64,000 bases of DNA from JADLHS01 sp964561105 (GCA_964561105.1 CAZLOH010000006.1:99459-163458), one strand, 5' to 3'; positions 17,277-26,601 are shown, numbered from the stretch's first letter. The notes: generated by a model from the letters alone, not told the origin. A program made the numbers and translations.

Positions 17277-18380
17277 TCAAACATTGAATTTGAAAAGCAG
17301 CACGTCGCCGTCCTTCACCACGTATTCCTTGCCTTCCATGCGGTAAAGTCCTTTTTCACGGGCAACCGCCACCGAGCCGCACTTGATCAAATCCTCGTAG
17401 GCCACGGTTTCCGCCTTGATGAAGCCGCGCTCGAAGTCGGAGTGAATCACGCCCGCCGCCTTGGGGGCGGTGTCGCCCGCGTGAATTGTCCATGCACGAA
17501 CTTCCTTTTCTCCGGCCGTAAAATACGTCCGCAGTCCGAGCAGATGATACGTGGCGCGGATCAGCGCGCCGATGCCGCTCTCCTCCACGCCCAGTTCCTT
17601 GAGGAAGTCCTTCGCTTCCTCGGGCGTCAGGTCAATCAGATCGCTCTCGATCTGCGCGCTGATCACCACGGCTTCACAGGCCAGGTGCGTCTGCACATAC
17701 TCAGCCACTTTCTGGACGTAAGGATTTTTATCGCCTTGGGCGAGTTCAGATTCCTTGACGTTGCACGCGAAGATCGTGGGCTTGTCCGTCAGCAGGAAGA
17801 AGGGTTTCGCCAGCGCCTTTTCTTCCGGCGTGAGTTTGACGGTCAGGGCGGGCTTGCCGGCATCGAGCGCGGGTTCGAGCTTGGCCAGCACGGCGTCTTC
17901 CGCCACCGCCGCCTTGTCGCCGCGCTTCACATCCTTGCCCAGCCGTTCGCGGCGTTTCTTCACCGATTCCAGGTCGGCGAGGACCAGTTCGGTGTTGATC
18001 ACCTCGATGTCGCGCACCGGGTCCACACTCCCGGCGACGTGGTGAATGTCCGGGTCTTCAAAACAACGGACCACCTGGACGATCGCATCCACTTCGCGAA
18101 TATGGGTGAGAAACTTGTTGCCCAATCCTTCGCCCTGGCTCGCTCCCTTGACCAATCCCGCGATGTCCACGAACTCGATGGCCGCCGGGATCACGACATT
18201 GGTTTTGGCAATCTTTTGCAACACCGACAACCGGGCGTCCGGCACGGTGACGATGCCGACATTGGGATCAATGGTGCAGAAAGGATAGTTCGCCGCCTCC
18301 GCCTTGCGGGTGCGGGTGACCGCGTTGAATAAAGTGGACTTGCCGACATTCGGCAGACCGACGATTCCAGCTCTTAGCAT
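17277..18380 (-). CDS. ychF: Redox-regulated ATPase/GTPase YchF (OLA1 family)
   Basis: A universally conserved Obg-family P-loop protein that favours ATP over GTP, associates with ribosomes and affects translation and stress responses. The 367-residue length is standard. G1 is GLPNVGKSTLFNA at residues 7-19, the switch region has NYPFCTIDPNVG, G3 is in FVDIAGLVKGAS, and the G4 position reads NVKE instead of NKxD, the substitution that explains ATP preference. The C-terminus carries the TGS-like domain (LRTYFTAGEKEVRAW to YVVKDGDVLLFKF). The start ATG is at 18380. A copy of a dispersed 38-nt repeat lies 25 bp upstream. Confidence 0.96.
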   Translation of the reverse strand: MLRAGIVGLPNVGKSTLFNAVTRTRKAEAANYPFCTIDPNVGIVTVPDARLSVLQKIAKTNVVIPAAIEFVDIAGLVKGASQGEGLGNKFLTHIREVDAIVQVVRCFEDPDIHHVAGSVDPVRDIEVINTELVLADLESVKKRRERLGKDVKRGDKAAVAEDAVLAKLEPALDAGKPALTVKLTPEEKALAKPFFLLTDKPTIFACNVKESELAQGDKNPYVQKVAEYVQTHLACEAVVISAQIESDLIDLTPEEAKDFLKELGVEESGIGALIRATYHLLGLRTYFTAGEKEVRAWTIHAGDTAPKAAGVIHSDFERGFIKAETVAYEDLIKCGSVAVAREKGLYRMEGKEYVVKDGDVLLFKFNV

Positions 18381-18404
18381 AAATCAAGGCCGCATAGGAG
18401 CGCA

Positions 18405-18442
18405 GAGAACGCGCGTAATGGAAAGCAAATCTTTGGCTCAAC
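18405..18442 (+). repeat. Dispersed 38-nt repeat, copy 1
   Basis: The stretch from GAGAACG to CTCAAC matches 24932-24969 at 32 of 38 positions in the same orientation, with all differences single-base. Here it lies between the divergent ychF and YiiX-like genes. No hairpin forms within it. Confidence 0.6.
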
Positions 18443-18656
18443 CACGCGGGAGCACGGGAAGCCCCCTGCCTCCGCTTCGTTCGAGACGGAGTGGTGATGA
18501 ATCTTCGAGTCCCGGGCGTGGCTTGCCGACTGGAAAGATACTCTGGTTGTAGAAGCTCCGCCCCGAATGCTGTTTCAGGCCCATTATTCCCAAAATCAAT
18601 ATCCACCGCAGATTTTTCGATTCACGGCTTTTCCCCCGAGTCGCTACAGTGCCCGC

Positions 18657-20168
18657 ATGACTACGCCACGGCTGTGCCTGCCGAACGGTTTGAAGCCGTT
18701 CATGTCCGCCCGCAGAGGGACGGTGGCCGAGTCGCAGTTGCTGGCCGATCGCGACACCTTGGGCGAAATTTTCGCCGGGCTGGACCGGCTGGAAGCGCTG
18801 ATGGATCAAACGCCGGTTTTCACCGCCGCCGCGCAGCGCGGCTATTTCACGCCCGACGAAGATGACCGCGTCCGGCAAGGGCTGCTCGCCTATCGCAATT
18901 ACCGCCTCGCCGCCTACGAAGTCATTCTCCGTTATCGTGACTTTGCGCAGCTTGCGGACGAGAGCCTGCGGTTGCGCGGTTTTCTGGCCGCATTCGCCGC
19001 GGCGCTGGTCCTCTATGCCAAGTCGCTGAAGCTCATCCAGGTGGTCGAGCATCGGCCGTTGCTGCGTGCCAAAATCAACGAACCGGACGCGAAGTTTGAC
19101 CTCGAAGCCGGCTTCTTCGATGACGTGCTCGTCGGCTACAGCTCACTTTCAAATTACCGGCAGCTCGCCCGGACGGATCACTACTGGCGCGGCGCGCGCC
19201 GTTCGGAAATGTTCCGTCGGCTCGACGCCGACGGCGACTGGGGCGGGTTGATTGAGATCATCCGCCACCGCCGGCGCATTGTGCGCCAGCGACTATTCGA
19301 TGTGCTTCGGCGCCGACTGTGGCGCGACTGGCGCGCGTTCTGGCAGACCGCCCTCCGGCCCGCGCGCCGGACGCGTTACAGCCTGCAAGCGCTGCTGGGC
19401 GGGAGCTTCGCCGGCGTTCAGCTCGTGGCCAACCCTGATCACGCGCTCACACCAACCGTGCTGGCCGCGTTGCGCCCGCAACTCCAGCCGGGCGATGTGC
19501 TGCTCTGCCGTGCCGAGGGCAAACTCACCACGGCGCTGCTGCCCGGCTTCTGGTCGCACGCCGCGATCTACCTCGGCGCGCGCGATGAGCTCGCCGCGCT
19601 CGGGGTGTGTGAGCAACCCCATGCCGCGAAACACTGGGATGAACTCCCGGCGCACTCCGGCCCGCTCGGCTGCGTCATCGAAGGAATCGCTCCGCGCGTC
19701 CGCCTCGCCTCCCTCGAATCCAGTCTCAACGCGGACCACGTCGTCGTGCTGCGCCCCACCGTGGCGCGCGAGGAATTGGCCGCCGCGCTGGGCGAGGCGT
19801 TCGGGCATCTCGGAAAACCCTACGATTTCGAGTTCGACTTCAACGTAACCAGCCGCGTGGTTTGCACCGAATTGGTGTACCGCTGCTACCATCATCGGGG
19901 AGCGATCCACTTTCCCCTCGTGAAACGGCTGGGGCGTTACACCCTCAGTGGCGACGACATTGCGCACCTGACGCTGGACGAACTGGCCAAGGCGGACGGA
20001 CTCGACCACGCCCCGCTGCGTCCGGTCGCCCTGATCTTGAAGCGTCGCGACGGTCAGGCACATGCGGTGCCGCCTCAACGCGTCGTGTCCTTGCTCCGTC
20101 GCATCCGCAACGGTTGGCGCCCGGCGCGCAAGGCTCCGGTGTCGTCGGTTGCCGCGCCACCCGCATGA
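18657..20168 (+). CDS. YiiX-like permuted NlpC/P60 hydrolase with N-terminal helical domain
   Basis: A 503-residue protein. Residues 1-250 are a charged all-helical region with no recognised domain. Residues 270-450 match the permuted papain-like NlpC/P60 fold of the YiiX/YebB/YaeF group: LQPGDVLLC opens the domain, H301 lies in GFWSHAAIYLG, and the nucleophile candidate C403 lies in VVCTELVYRCYHH. Family members act on lipids, amide bonds or peptidoglycan. No signal peptide is evident. The stop overlaps the next start as ATGA (20165-20168), so translation is coupled to a lipid acyltransferase-phosphatase; a lipid-related role is therefore inferred. The ATG at 18657 was chosen over 18567 because the upstream residues look non-coding. 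Confidence 0.8.
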   Translation: MTTPRLCLPNGLKPFMSARRGTVAESQLLADRDTLGEIFAGLDRLEALMDQTPVFTAAAQRGYFTPDEDDRVRQGLLAYRNYRLAAYEVILRYRDFAQLADESLRLRGFLAAFAAALVLYAKSLKLIQVVEHRPLLRAKINEPDAKFDLEAGFFDDVLVGYSSLSNYRQLARTDHYWRGARRSEMFRRLDADGDWGGLIEIIRHRRRIVRQRLFDVLRRRLWRDWRAFWQTALRPARRTRYSLQALLGGSFAGVQLVANPDHALTPTVLAALRPQLQPGDVLLCRAEGKLTTALLPGFWSHAAIYLGARDELAALGVCEQPHAAKHWDELPAHSGPLGCVIEGIAPRVRLASLESSLNADHVVVLRPTVAREELAAALGEAFGHLGKPYDFEFDFNVTSRVVCTELVYRCYHHRGAIHFPLVKRLGRYTLSGDDIAHLTLDELAKADGLDHAPLRPVALILKRRDGQAHAVPPQRVVSLLRRIRNGWRPARKAPVSSVAAPPA

Positions 20169-22285
20169 CTGCGCTCTGGTATTACGTCTGGCACTGGCTG
20201 TGCGCGCGAAGCTATTTCGACCGCATCACGGTGCTGCATTCGGAGCGACTGCCGGCAGGCGGGCCGGTGCTTTATGTCTGCCTGCACCGCAACGGGGCCG
20301 TGGATGGGTTCATCTACCGGCGGGTACTGCCGCGTGGCGTCTTTTTGATCTCGACGCAATTGCTCCGGAGTTTTTTCGCGCGCCTCTTTTTCTGCGGGAT
20401 CGCTGTCGCGCGCGGGAAGGATGACGGCGATCACAGCCAGAACGATGCGGCCTTGCGTCGGTGCGTCCAACTGCTGGCGAACGGCGGCGAACTGGTCGTC
20501 TTTCCCGAAGGCACCAGTGCGCTGGGCCCGCGTCATTTGCCGTTCAAGAGCGGCGCGGCGCGGATTGCGCTGGAAGCCCTGGCGCGCGGCGTGCCGCTCC
20601 GCATCGTGCCGCTCGGCATCCATTACGAACGCGCCTGGGCCTTCCGCAGCCGGGTCGAGGTGGTCGTGGGCGAGCCGATTTCCAGGGAGCTTCCCGCCGA
20701 CCTGAGCGAACTGGGCCGGCTCAAGGAAATGAGACGTCGCATGACCACGGCGCTGGAATCGGTCGGCGCGAACTTCCCCTCCGCCGCCGCGCAGGCCAAC
20801 GCGGAACGCTTTGCCTACGCCGCCACGCTCGGCACGTCGCGCAACTACTTCGACGCGCTCAAGCCCCTCGAAGTCGGTGTGCCAGAGCCGCTGCGTGCGC
20901 GTTGGCAGGAACTGGAGTCAAAACTTGTCGCCAACCGGATGCCGCTGCATCAGGGCGTGCCGTTGTTCCCGGTCGGTCCGTGGTTGCGCTACGCATTGCT
21001 GCTGCTGGCGCTCGGACCCGTCGTGCTGGCCGGAGCGGCGCTCAATCTCCCGCCGCTGGTCGCGGGTTGGCTGGCCGCGCGCAAATTTGCCGACGATCGG
21101 AATGTCATTGCGCTCTGGCGGATCATGGTCGGACTCCCGTTGTTTTTGATCTGGTTCAGCGTGATCGCCATTCTGCTCGCGTTCGGCGCGGGTTGGATTT
21201 GGTCGCTCGGCTATGTGCTGTTGTCGCTCGCGGCGCTGAAGTCGCTTTACCGGACGAAAAAACTGGCCGTCGCGGTCTGGAACGGCCTGGCGCACCCGTC
21301 CCTGGCGCGCCCGGCCCATGAGTTTCACCGGTCTTTGCTGCGCCACTTTTCTCCGGAGACTGGTGACACCGCGCGCGCGCCGAACCCGGCCCTGGTCCCC
21401 CTCCGATGCGGAACGAGTGGCTGCGGGCCGGGTGAGGGGATGGGCGCGTCAAAACTCCTGCCCCACGAATGGTGTTTCGGCGGGTTCTTGCTCATCCATT
21501 GGCTGAGGCTGGTGCGGGCGGTTGGGCCGCTGGATTTCGACGCGCTGCTCTATTTTGCGCTGTTGCTCGCGAACCTCCTCGTCATCGCTTGGTGTCGGCG
21601 GAAAGAGACGAACCTGCGCTGGCAACTGCGCCTCTGGTTCTATCCGGTGGCGATGAACGCGGTGTTCTTCACGATGGGTTCCGCCGTGCTCAAGGTGACG
21701 CCGCACAAATTCGATGCCGCGCTCGACGGATTCGACCGCGCGCTGTTCGGCGCCACGCTCAGCCTCCGGGCCCAGGCCATCGCCACACCCGCGCTCACGG
21801 AGCTCCTCAGTTTTTGCTACCTGCTGTTCTTTCCCTACTTGATCGTGAGCTGGTTTTACTATGCGCGGCGCGGGCTGCCGCTCCTGCGTCAGCTCATGGT
21901 CGGGCTGTTCACCATCTACGGCCTCGGATTCCTCGGCTACTCGTTCGTACCCGCCAGCGGGCCGCACCTCGCGCTGCGCGATGAATTCACCGTGCCGCTC
22001 ACGGGTTGGGTGATCACGAAGCTCAACGCCGGCATTGTTGCCCGCGGCAGCAACGGCGTGGATGTTTTTCCCAGCCTCCACTGCGCCATCTCCACGTTTC
22101 TGCTGTTCTTCGACCGCCAGCACGCGCGCTGGCGATACCGGCTTTACCTCGCGCCGTGCATCGGGCTGTGGCTGGCGACGATTTACCTGCGCTACCACTA
22201 CTTCGTGGACGTCGTCCTCGGCTTTGCGCTCGCCGGCTTTGCGCTCGCGATCACCAATCGCTGGGAGCGGACGGTGCGGCGCTAG
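20165..22285 (+). CDS. Glycerolipid acyltransferase fused to PAP2 phosphatase
   Basis: A 706-residue membrane protein joining two lipid enzymes. Residues 20-190 are a PlsC-type acyltransferase: H41-RNGAV-D47 is the catalytic His/Asp in the one-residue-longer spacing seen in Gpt2/Gat-like enzymes, and VVFPEGTSALGP (residues 111-122) is the acyl-acceptor motif. Residues 270-420 hold several membrane helices. From about residue 430 the protein is a PAP2/AUR1-like multispan domain with FPSLHCAIS (H639) and YLRYHYFVDVVLG (H678, D682), the phosphatase/phosphotransferase motifs. Such a protein could acylate glycerol phosphate or lysophosphatidate and then dephosphorylate or transfer the headgroup. 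It is ATGA-coupled to the YiiX-like gene and 52 bp before the dikinase. The combined reaction is inference. Confidence 0.85.
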   Translation: MTALWYYVWHWLCARSYFDRITVLHSERLPAGGPVLYVCLHRNGAVDGFIYRRVLPRGVFLISTQLLRSFFARLFFCGIAVARGKDDGDHSQNDAALRRCVQLLANGGELVVFPEGTSALGPRHLPFKSGAARIALEALARGVPLRIVPLGIHYERAWAFRSRVEVVVGEPISRELPADLSELGRLKEMRRRMTTALESVGANFPSAAAQANAERFAYAATLGTSRNYFDALKPLEVGVPEPLRARWQELESKLVANRMPLHQGVPLFPVGPWLRYALLLLALGPVVLAGAALNLPPLVAGWLAARKFADDRNVIALWRIMVGLPLFLIWFSVIAILLAFGAGWIWSLGYVLLSLAALKSLYRTKKLAVAVWNGLAHPSLARPAHEFHRSLLRHFSPETGDTARAPNPALVPLRCGTSGCGPGEGMGASKLLPHEWCFGGFLLIHWLRLVRAVGPLDFDALLYFALLLANLLVIAWCRRKETNLRWQLRLWFYPVAMNAVFFTMGSAVLKVTPHKFDAALDGFDRALFGATLSLRAQAIATPALTELLSFCYLLFFPYLIVSWFYYARRGLPLLRQLMVGLFTIYGLGFLGYSFVPASGPHLALRDEFTVPLTGWVITKLNAGIVARGSNGVDVFPSLHCAISTFLLFFDRQHARWRYRLYLAPCIGLWLATIYLRYHYFVDVVLGFALAGFALAITNRWERTVRR

Positions 22286-22337
22286 ACCTGCGACTTGAAA
22301 CCTGACTCCCGGACCAACTGACAACCTACAATACGCC

Positions 22338-24860
22338 ATGAATCATACCCTTCGTTTCGATGAACCTCTCGCCACGCGGCTGGAACTGGCCGGGGGCAAG
22401 GGCGCCAACCTCGCGCTCCTGACGCAACGCGGTTTCCCGGTGCCACGCGGCTTCGTGGTCACGGCTTCCGTTTATCGCGAGTTCAGCGCGGGCGCGGAGG
22501 GCTGGAGTCGCCGGGTTGCCGAACTGCCGTTCGCGGACGCCACCGCCCTGCGCGCCGCGTCCGCAGTGTTGCAGGCGGAACTCGCGCGCTTGCCGCTCCC
22601 GTCGCGCGCCGCCGACGAGATCCGGGAACAACTGGGACGTTTCCCGGAGGGCACGGCGTTTTCAGTGCGCTCGTCCTCGACGATGGAAGACCTCGCGGGC
22701 GCGGCGTTCGCCGGACAACACGAGACTTTTTTGAACGTCGTGGGCGTGGCTGACGTGCTGGACCGCGTGCGTGGGTGTTTTGTTTCCCTGTGGGCGGATC
22801 GGGCGATTGCGTATCGTCACCAGCAGGGCTTCGATCACGCACAGGCCGCGATGGCGGTCGTCGTGCAGCAGTTGGTGCCGAGCGAATCAGCGGGTGTCGG
22901 CTTCAGCATCAACCCGGTCAACGGCCGGCTGGAGGAGATGGTCATCAATGCCAACTTCGGGCTGGGCGAATCCGTCGTGAGCGGCGAGGGCGAAGTGGAC
23001 CAGTGGATTCTCGACAAGGCGGCGCGCACCGTGCGCTCGGCGAACATCGCCAGCAAGTCGCGCCAGGTGGTCAGCGCGGAGTCCGGCACGCGTGAAATTC
23101 ACCTCGTGGGCGATGCCGCGGCGCAGCCCAGTTTGAGCGAGGGACAGTTGGCGGCGCTGGCGGATTTGCTGGTGCGGGTGGAGGCGAGCTACGGGTTTCC
23201 GCAGGACATCGAGTGGGCGTTTGCCCTGGGTCGGCTTTGGCTGCTGCAATCGCGCCCCATCACCACCATCCCGCCGCGCTGGACGCGCGATGAATCCGCC
23301 GAGCGCTTTCCGAATGTCATCACGCCGCTGACGTGGGATTTCGTCGAATCCGGTTTTCACCGCTCGCTGAACCACTCCTTCGGCCTGCTCGGCTTCCCGC
23401 CTTTCGCCGGCAAATGGTTCGCGATGTTCGGGCATTACATCTATGGCAACCAGAACGCCGTCGAGCTTTATGCCCGGCGCGCGCCCTTCGCCGTACGTTC
23501 GCTGGATGAATTGCGCGCGGCGATTCCGCGTCTGCGCCAGCAATTCGGCTGGGTGCAGGAGGTGCCGGTCTCGTGGATGCGCGATCTGGATCACTATCTC
23601 ATCACGTTGGGCCGGTTCGAGGCGGAACCCCTCGAAGGCAAGTCGCCGTTGGAAATCTGGCGGCACGTGCTGGCGGTGAACGAGCACGGGGCGCAGTATT
23701 TCCTGCCGAACATCGCCATCTCCATCGCGCAGGGTTCGCTCTACCGGTTGTTGCACGGCCTGCTGCAACTCGCCCTCGGCCCGACGGAGGGGGACGTGCT
23801 GCTCGATCACTTGATGGCCTGGTGCGAAACCAAGACGGGCCAGATCAACAAGGAGTTGTTCGAGCTGGCGCTGTTGGCACGCCGCGAGCCGAAGTTGGAA
23901 GCGCGGCTGCGCGAGTCGGCTTCGCGGGAACTGCTGGCCAGCGGGGCCCTGGCCGGGTTTCCTGAGTTCAGCGCGCGGCTGGGGCGCTTCCTCCGCGATC
24001 ACGGGCATCGCGAGGTGGACTTTGACGCCTACGCGGCCACCTGGGTGGAGGCGCCGTGGATTGTCCTGGATAACGTCCGGCTGATTCTGCAAATGCCGAT
24101 GGACCACGAGCCGGCGCAGAAGTCGCGCGAGTTGAAGATTCGCGCGCAACAGGCGGAAGTGACGCTGTTCGCGAAGCTGCCGCCCGACTTGCATTTCTTT
24201 TTCCACGAGTTGCTGCGGTTGGCGCGCGCTTACACGAGCCTCGACGACTTGGAGCATTATCAGACCACGCGCCTGACTCCGGCGCTGCGGCGCGGGCTGC
24301 GCGCGTTGGGTGAGCGTTTGACACAGTGCGGCGTGCTGGCGGAGCCGATGGATGTGTTCTTCGCGCGTCAGGAGCAGTTGGAACTGGCGCTGACCGCGGA
24401 TACACCGGAGACACGGAAGGAGTTTGCGGCGCAGGTGCGGCGGCAAAAGGCGGCTTATCTTGCCGACAAGGCGCGCAAGCCGGACTGGGTTCTCAATGAG
24501 AGCGAGGCTGCGGGAGTTGCGGCTCCCGGTGAGCAGGGCGAGGTGTTGACTGGTCTGGCGGGCAGCCCCGGCGTGGCGGAGGGGCCGGTGTTCACCGTGT
24601 TGACGCCGGATGATTTCGCGAAGTTTCCGAAAGGTGCCGTGCTGGTGGCGCGCACGACGAACCCGACATGGACGCCGCTGTTCTACAGTGCGGCGGCCGT
24701 TGTGACCGAGAGCGGCGGGCCGTTGTCACACGGCGCGGTGACGGCGCGCGAGATGCGGATTCCGGCGGTGATGTCGGTGAAACAGTCCTTGACCCGGTTA
24801 CAAAACGGCCAACGGGTGCGCGTGGACGGAGGAGCCGGGCATGTCGAAGTGTTGGGGTGA
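22338..24860 (+). CDS. PEP synthase / rifampin phosphotransferase-like dikinase
   Basis: An 840-residue ATP-dependent dikinase-like enzyme. Residues 10-310 are the PPDK N-terminal ATP-grasp domain (ELAGGKGANLALLTQRGFPV; FSVRSSSTMEDLAGAAFAGQ). Residues 320-740 are a long helical middle region. Residues 755-840 are the swivelling phosphohistidine domain, with H798 in SGGPLSHGAVTAREMRIPAV. The C-terminal PEP/pyruvate TIM barrel of true PpsA is absent, which is the architecture of rifampin phosphotransferases and related orphan dikinases. The acceptor is unknown: resistance to rifamycins is possible, but the position after two lipid/envelope genes allows phosphorylation of another small molecule or lipid headgroup. 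The ATG at 22338 follows the previous stop by 52 bp on the same strand. Confidence 0.85.
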   Translation: MNHTLRFDEPLATRLELAGGKGANLALLTQRGFPVPRGFVVTASVYREFSAGAEGWSRRVAELPFADATALRAASAVLQAELARLPLPSRAADEIREQLGRFPEGTAFSVRSSSTMEDLAGAAFAGQHETFLNVVGVADVLDRVRGCFVSLWADRAIAYRHQQGFDHAQAAMAVVVQQLVPSESAGVGFSINPVNGRLEEMVINANFGLGESVVSGEGEVDQWILDKAARTVRSANIASKSRQVVSAESGTREIHLVGDAAAQPSLSEGQLAALADLLVRVEASYGFPQDIEWAFALGRLWLLQSRPITTIPPRWTRDESAERFPNVITPLTWDFVESGFHRSLNHSFGLLGFPPFAGKWFAMFGHYIYGNQNAVELYARRAPFAVRSLDELRAAIPRLRQQFGWVQEVPVSWMRDLDHYLITLGRFEAEPLEGKSPLEIWRHVLAVNEHGAQYFLPNIAISIAQGSLYRLLHGLLQLALGPTEGDVLLDHLMAWCETKTGQINKELFELALLARREPKLEARLRESASRELLASGALAGFPEFSARLGRFLRDHGHREVDFDAYAATWVEAPWIVLDNVRLILQMPMDHEPAQKSRELKIRAQQAEVTLFAKLPPDLHFFFHELLRLARAYTSLDDLEHYQTTRLTPALRRGLRALGERLTQCGVLAEPMDVFFARQEQLELALTADTPETRKEFAAQVRRQKAAYLADKARKPDWVLNESEAAGVAAPGEQGEVLTGLAGSPGVAEGPVFTVLTPDDFAKFPKGAVLVARTTNPTWTPLFYSAAAVVTESGGPLSHGAVTAREMRIPAVMSVKQSLTRLQNGQRVRVDGGAGHVEVLG

Positions 24861-24931
24861 GATTTCCCCGCGGGAATGGTTGAGCTTGGCGCCGTCGAGT
24901 TGGGCGTAAATCCAGGAGGCTCAGGTGCGCC

Positions 24932-24969
24932 GAGAACGGGCGTAACGGAAGGCAAGTCTCTGACTCAAC
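24932..24969 (+). repeat. Dispersed 38-nt repeat, copy 2
   Basis: Matches 18405-18442 at 32 of 38 positions in the same orientation. It lies 71 bp after the dikinase stop, so the two copies bracket the three-gene envelope/lipid cassette. Confidence 0.6.
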
Positions 24970-25124
24970 TCGCGCCGAAGTTCGCGGCAAGGCCACTCTT
25001 GACAAGGCCGCGCCGGATATGGAGGGTATCCGCGTATTCGATATTCGTTATTCGTCAGGCTTAAACCCGCCCGGCAATCGGTTGAACCTCCAACTTACGG
25101 CCGGCGCAACCCGGAGACGGCGCT

Positions 25125-25763
25125 ATGAGTCATTATGTCGAGTGGACGATGCAGGGAACGGAGTATGTCAATTGCAACTGTGCCTGGGGCTGCCCGTGCC
25201 AGTTCAACGCGCCGCCCACTTATGGCAACTGCAGCGCCGCCGGGTTCGTGCAAATTGACCACGGCCACTTCGGCAAAGTCTCGTTGGACGGTTTACGCTG
25301 GGGCATCATGGGCGCGTGGCCCGGCGCGGTTCATCTGGGTAACGGCCGGCTCCAGACCATCATTGACGAACGCGCGAATCCCGAGCAGCGCCAGGCCATT
25401 GAAACCGTCTCCCACGGCGGCGAAACCGAACCGGGCAGCCTCATCTGGCAGGTGTTCTCCACCACCATCACGGAGTTTCTGCCCACGCTCTACAAACCCA
25501 TTGACCTCGCCATTGATTACCAGAACCGCACCGCCCGGGTGAACGTGTCTGGTGTGGTCGAAGGCGCCGGCGAATCCATCCGCAATCCCGTCACCGGCGC
25601 CCCGCACCGGGTTCGCACCACCATGCCCACGGGATTTGAATTCACCGAGAGCGAGGTGGTCAGCGGCAAGACCAAGGCGACCGGCTTCCTCCCGATGACC
25701 TTCGACGGCACCCACGCGCACATCGCGCGCATCCACTGGAGCAATCGCGGCGTCGTGCGTTAG
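25125..25763 (+). CDS. DUF1326 family protein
   Basis: A 212-residue protein of the DUF1326 family. The N-terminus carries a tight Cys cluster, C17-N-C19-AWG-C23-P-C25, typical of the family and suggestive of metal or redox chemistry. The rest is beta-rich and without a membrane segment. Family members are almost always found beside a DUF2182 membrane protein, as here: the partner starts 22 bp after this stop. GGAG lies 8 nt before the ATG. No biochemical function is established to my knowledge; metal handling is inferred from the cysteines and the predicted metal-binding annotation of the partner. Confidence 0.88.
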   Translation: MSHYVEWTMQGTEYVNCNCAWGCPCQFNAPPTYGNCSAAGFVQIDHGHFGKVSLDGLRWGIMGAWPGAVHLGNGRLQTIIDERANPEQRQAIETVSHGGETEPGSLIWQVFSTTITEFLPTLYKPIDLAIDYQNRTARVNVSGVVEGAGESIRNPVTGAPHRVRTTMPTGFEFTESEVVSGKTKATGFLPMTFDGTHAHIARIHWSNRGVVR

Positions 25764-25785
25764 CCACCGGCCGCCCTGTGATCGA

Positions 25786-26601
25786 ATGGCCTTCGCGGGA
25801 AATTCGCCATCACCCGGGCGCACCCCCTTGGAATCGCTGCTGCTGCGCGACCGCTGGCTCATCGGCGGCGCGCTGGCGGTGGTCACCATCCTCTGCTGGG
25901 CGTGGATTGTCCCGATGGCCTTTGACATGTATGGCGACATGGATGGTTGGTCCGCCTGGATGATGACCCGCAACTGGGATTTCACGCATCTGACCCTGTT
26001 GTTCGCCATGTGGGCCGTGATGATGGTGGGAATGATGTTGCCATCGGTCGCCCCGGCCGTCCTGCTCTATGCCGGTGTCATTCGCAAGAGTCCGGGAGGG
26101 GAACGCATTCAGGCCCACGTCTATGCCTTTGTTGGTGGCTACCTCGCGATCTGGACGGCCTTTAGCCTGGTGGCCACCGTCTTGCAACGGCTGCTTGCCC
26201 ACACGTTGCTGCTCTCGCCCATGATGGAAATCCGCGCCCGCTGGTTTGCCAGCGTGTTGCTGGTTGTCGCCGGCCTTTATCAACTTACCCCGTTCAAAAG
26301 AACCTGCCTTGAATCCTGCCGTTCCCCGGCGGCCTTCCTCGTGCAACACTGGCGGCGCGGCATCAGCGGCGCATTTCAAATCGGCGCAGCGCACGGACTG
26401 TTCTGTCTGGGCTGTTGCTGGGCGTTGATGCTGCTGCTGTTCGTTGGCGGGGTGATGAACATCTGGTGGATCGCGGCCCTGACCCTATTCGTGCTGCTTG
26501 AAAAGATCGCCCCGCTCGGCGCGCAAGGCGGCCGGTTGTCTGGCTGGCTCATCATCGCGTTCGGCCTGTTCACGCTCGCGCAAAATTTTTGGCGCTACTG
26601 A
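25786..26601 (+). CDS. DUF2182 integral membrane protein
   Basis: A 271-residue polytopic membrane protein of the DUF2182 family, with about six or seven membrane segments (LIGGALAVVTILCWAWIVP; LTLLFAMWAVMMVGMMLPSV; the last at LSGWLIIAFGLFTLAQNFW). The conserved Met-rich MMVGMMLPSVAP and Cys-rich HGLFCLGCCWALMLLLF segments look like soft-metal sites. It forms a two-gene unit with the DUF1326 gene 22 bp upstream. The pairing is widely conserved, so the two products probably act together at the membrane, plausibly in metal transport or sensing. The transported species is not shown by the sequence. Confidence 0.88.
   Translation: MAFAGNSPSPGRTPLESLLLRDRWLIGGALAVVTILCWAWIVPMAFDMYGDMDGWSAWMMTRNWDFTHLTLLFAMWAVMMVGMMLPSVAPAVLLYAGVIRKSPGGERIQAHVYAFVGGYLAIWTAFSLVATVLQRLLAHTLLLSPMMEIRARWFASVLLVVAGLYQLTPFKRTCLESCRSPAAFLVQHWRRGISGAFQIGAAHGLFCLGCCWALMLLLFVGGVMNIWWIAALTLFVLLEKIAPLGAQGGRLSGWLIIAFGLFTLAQNFWRY

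Noticed and set aside
22338..24860. True phosphoenolpyruvate synthase
   Set aside because: The C-terminal PEP/pyruvate TIM-barrel domain is missing and the order ends with the phosphohistidine domain, which fits rifampin phosphotransferase-like dikinases better.
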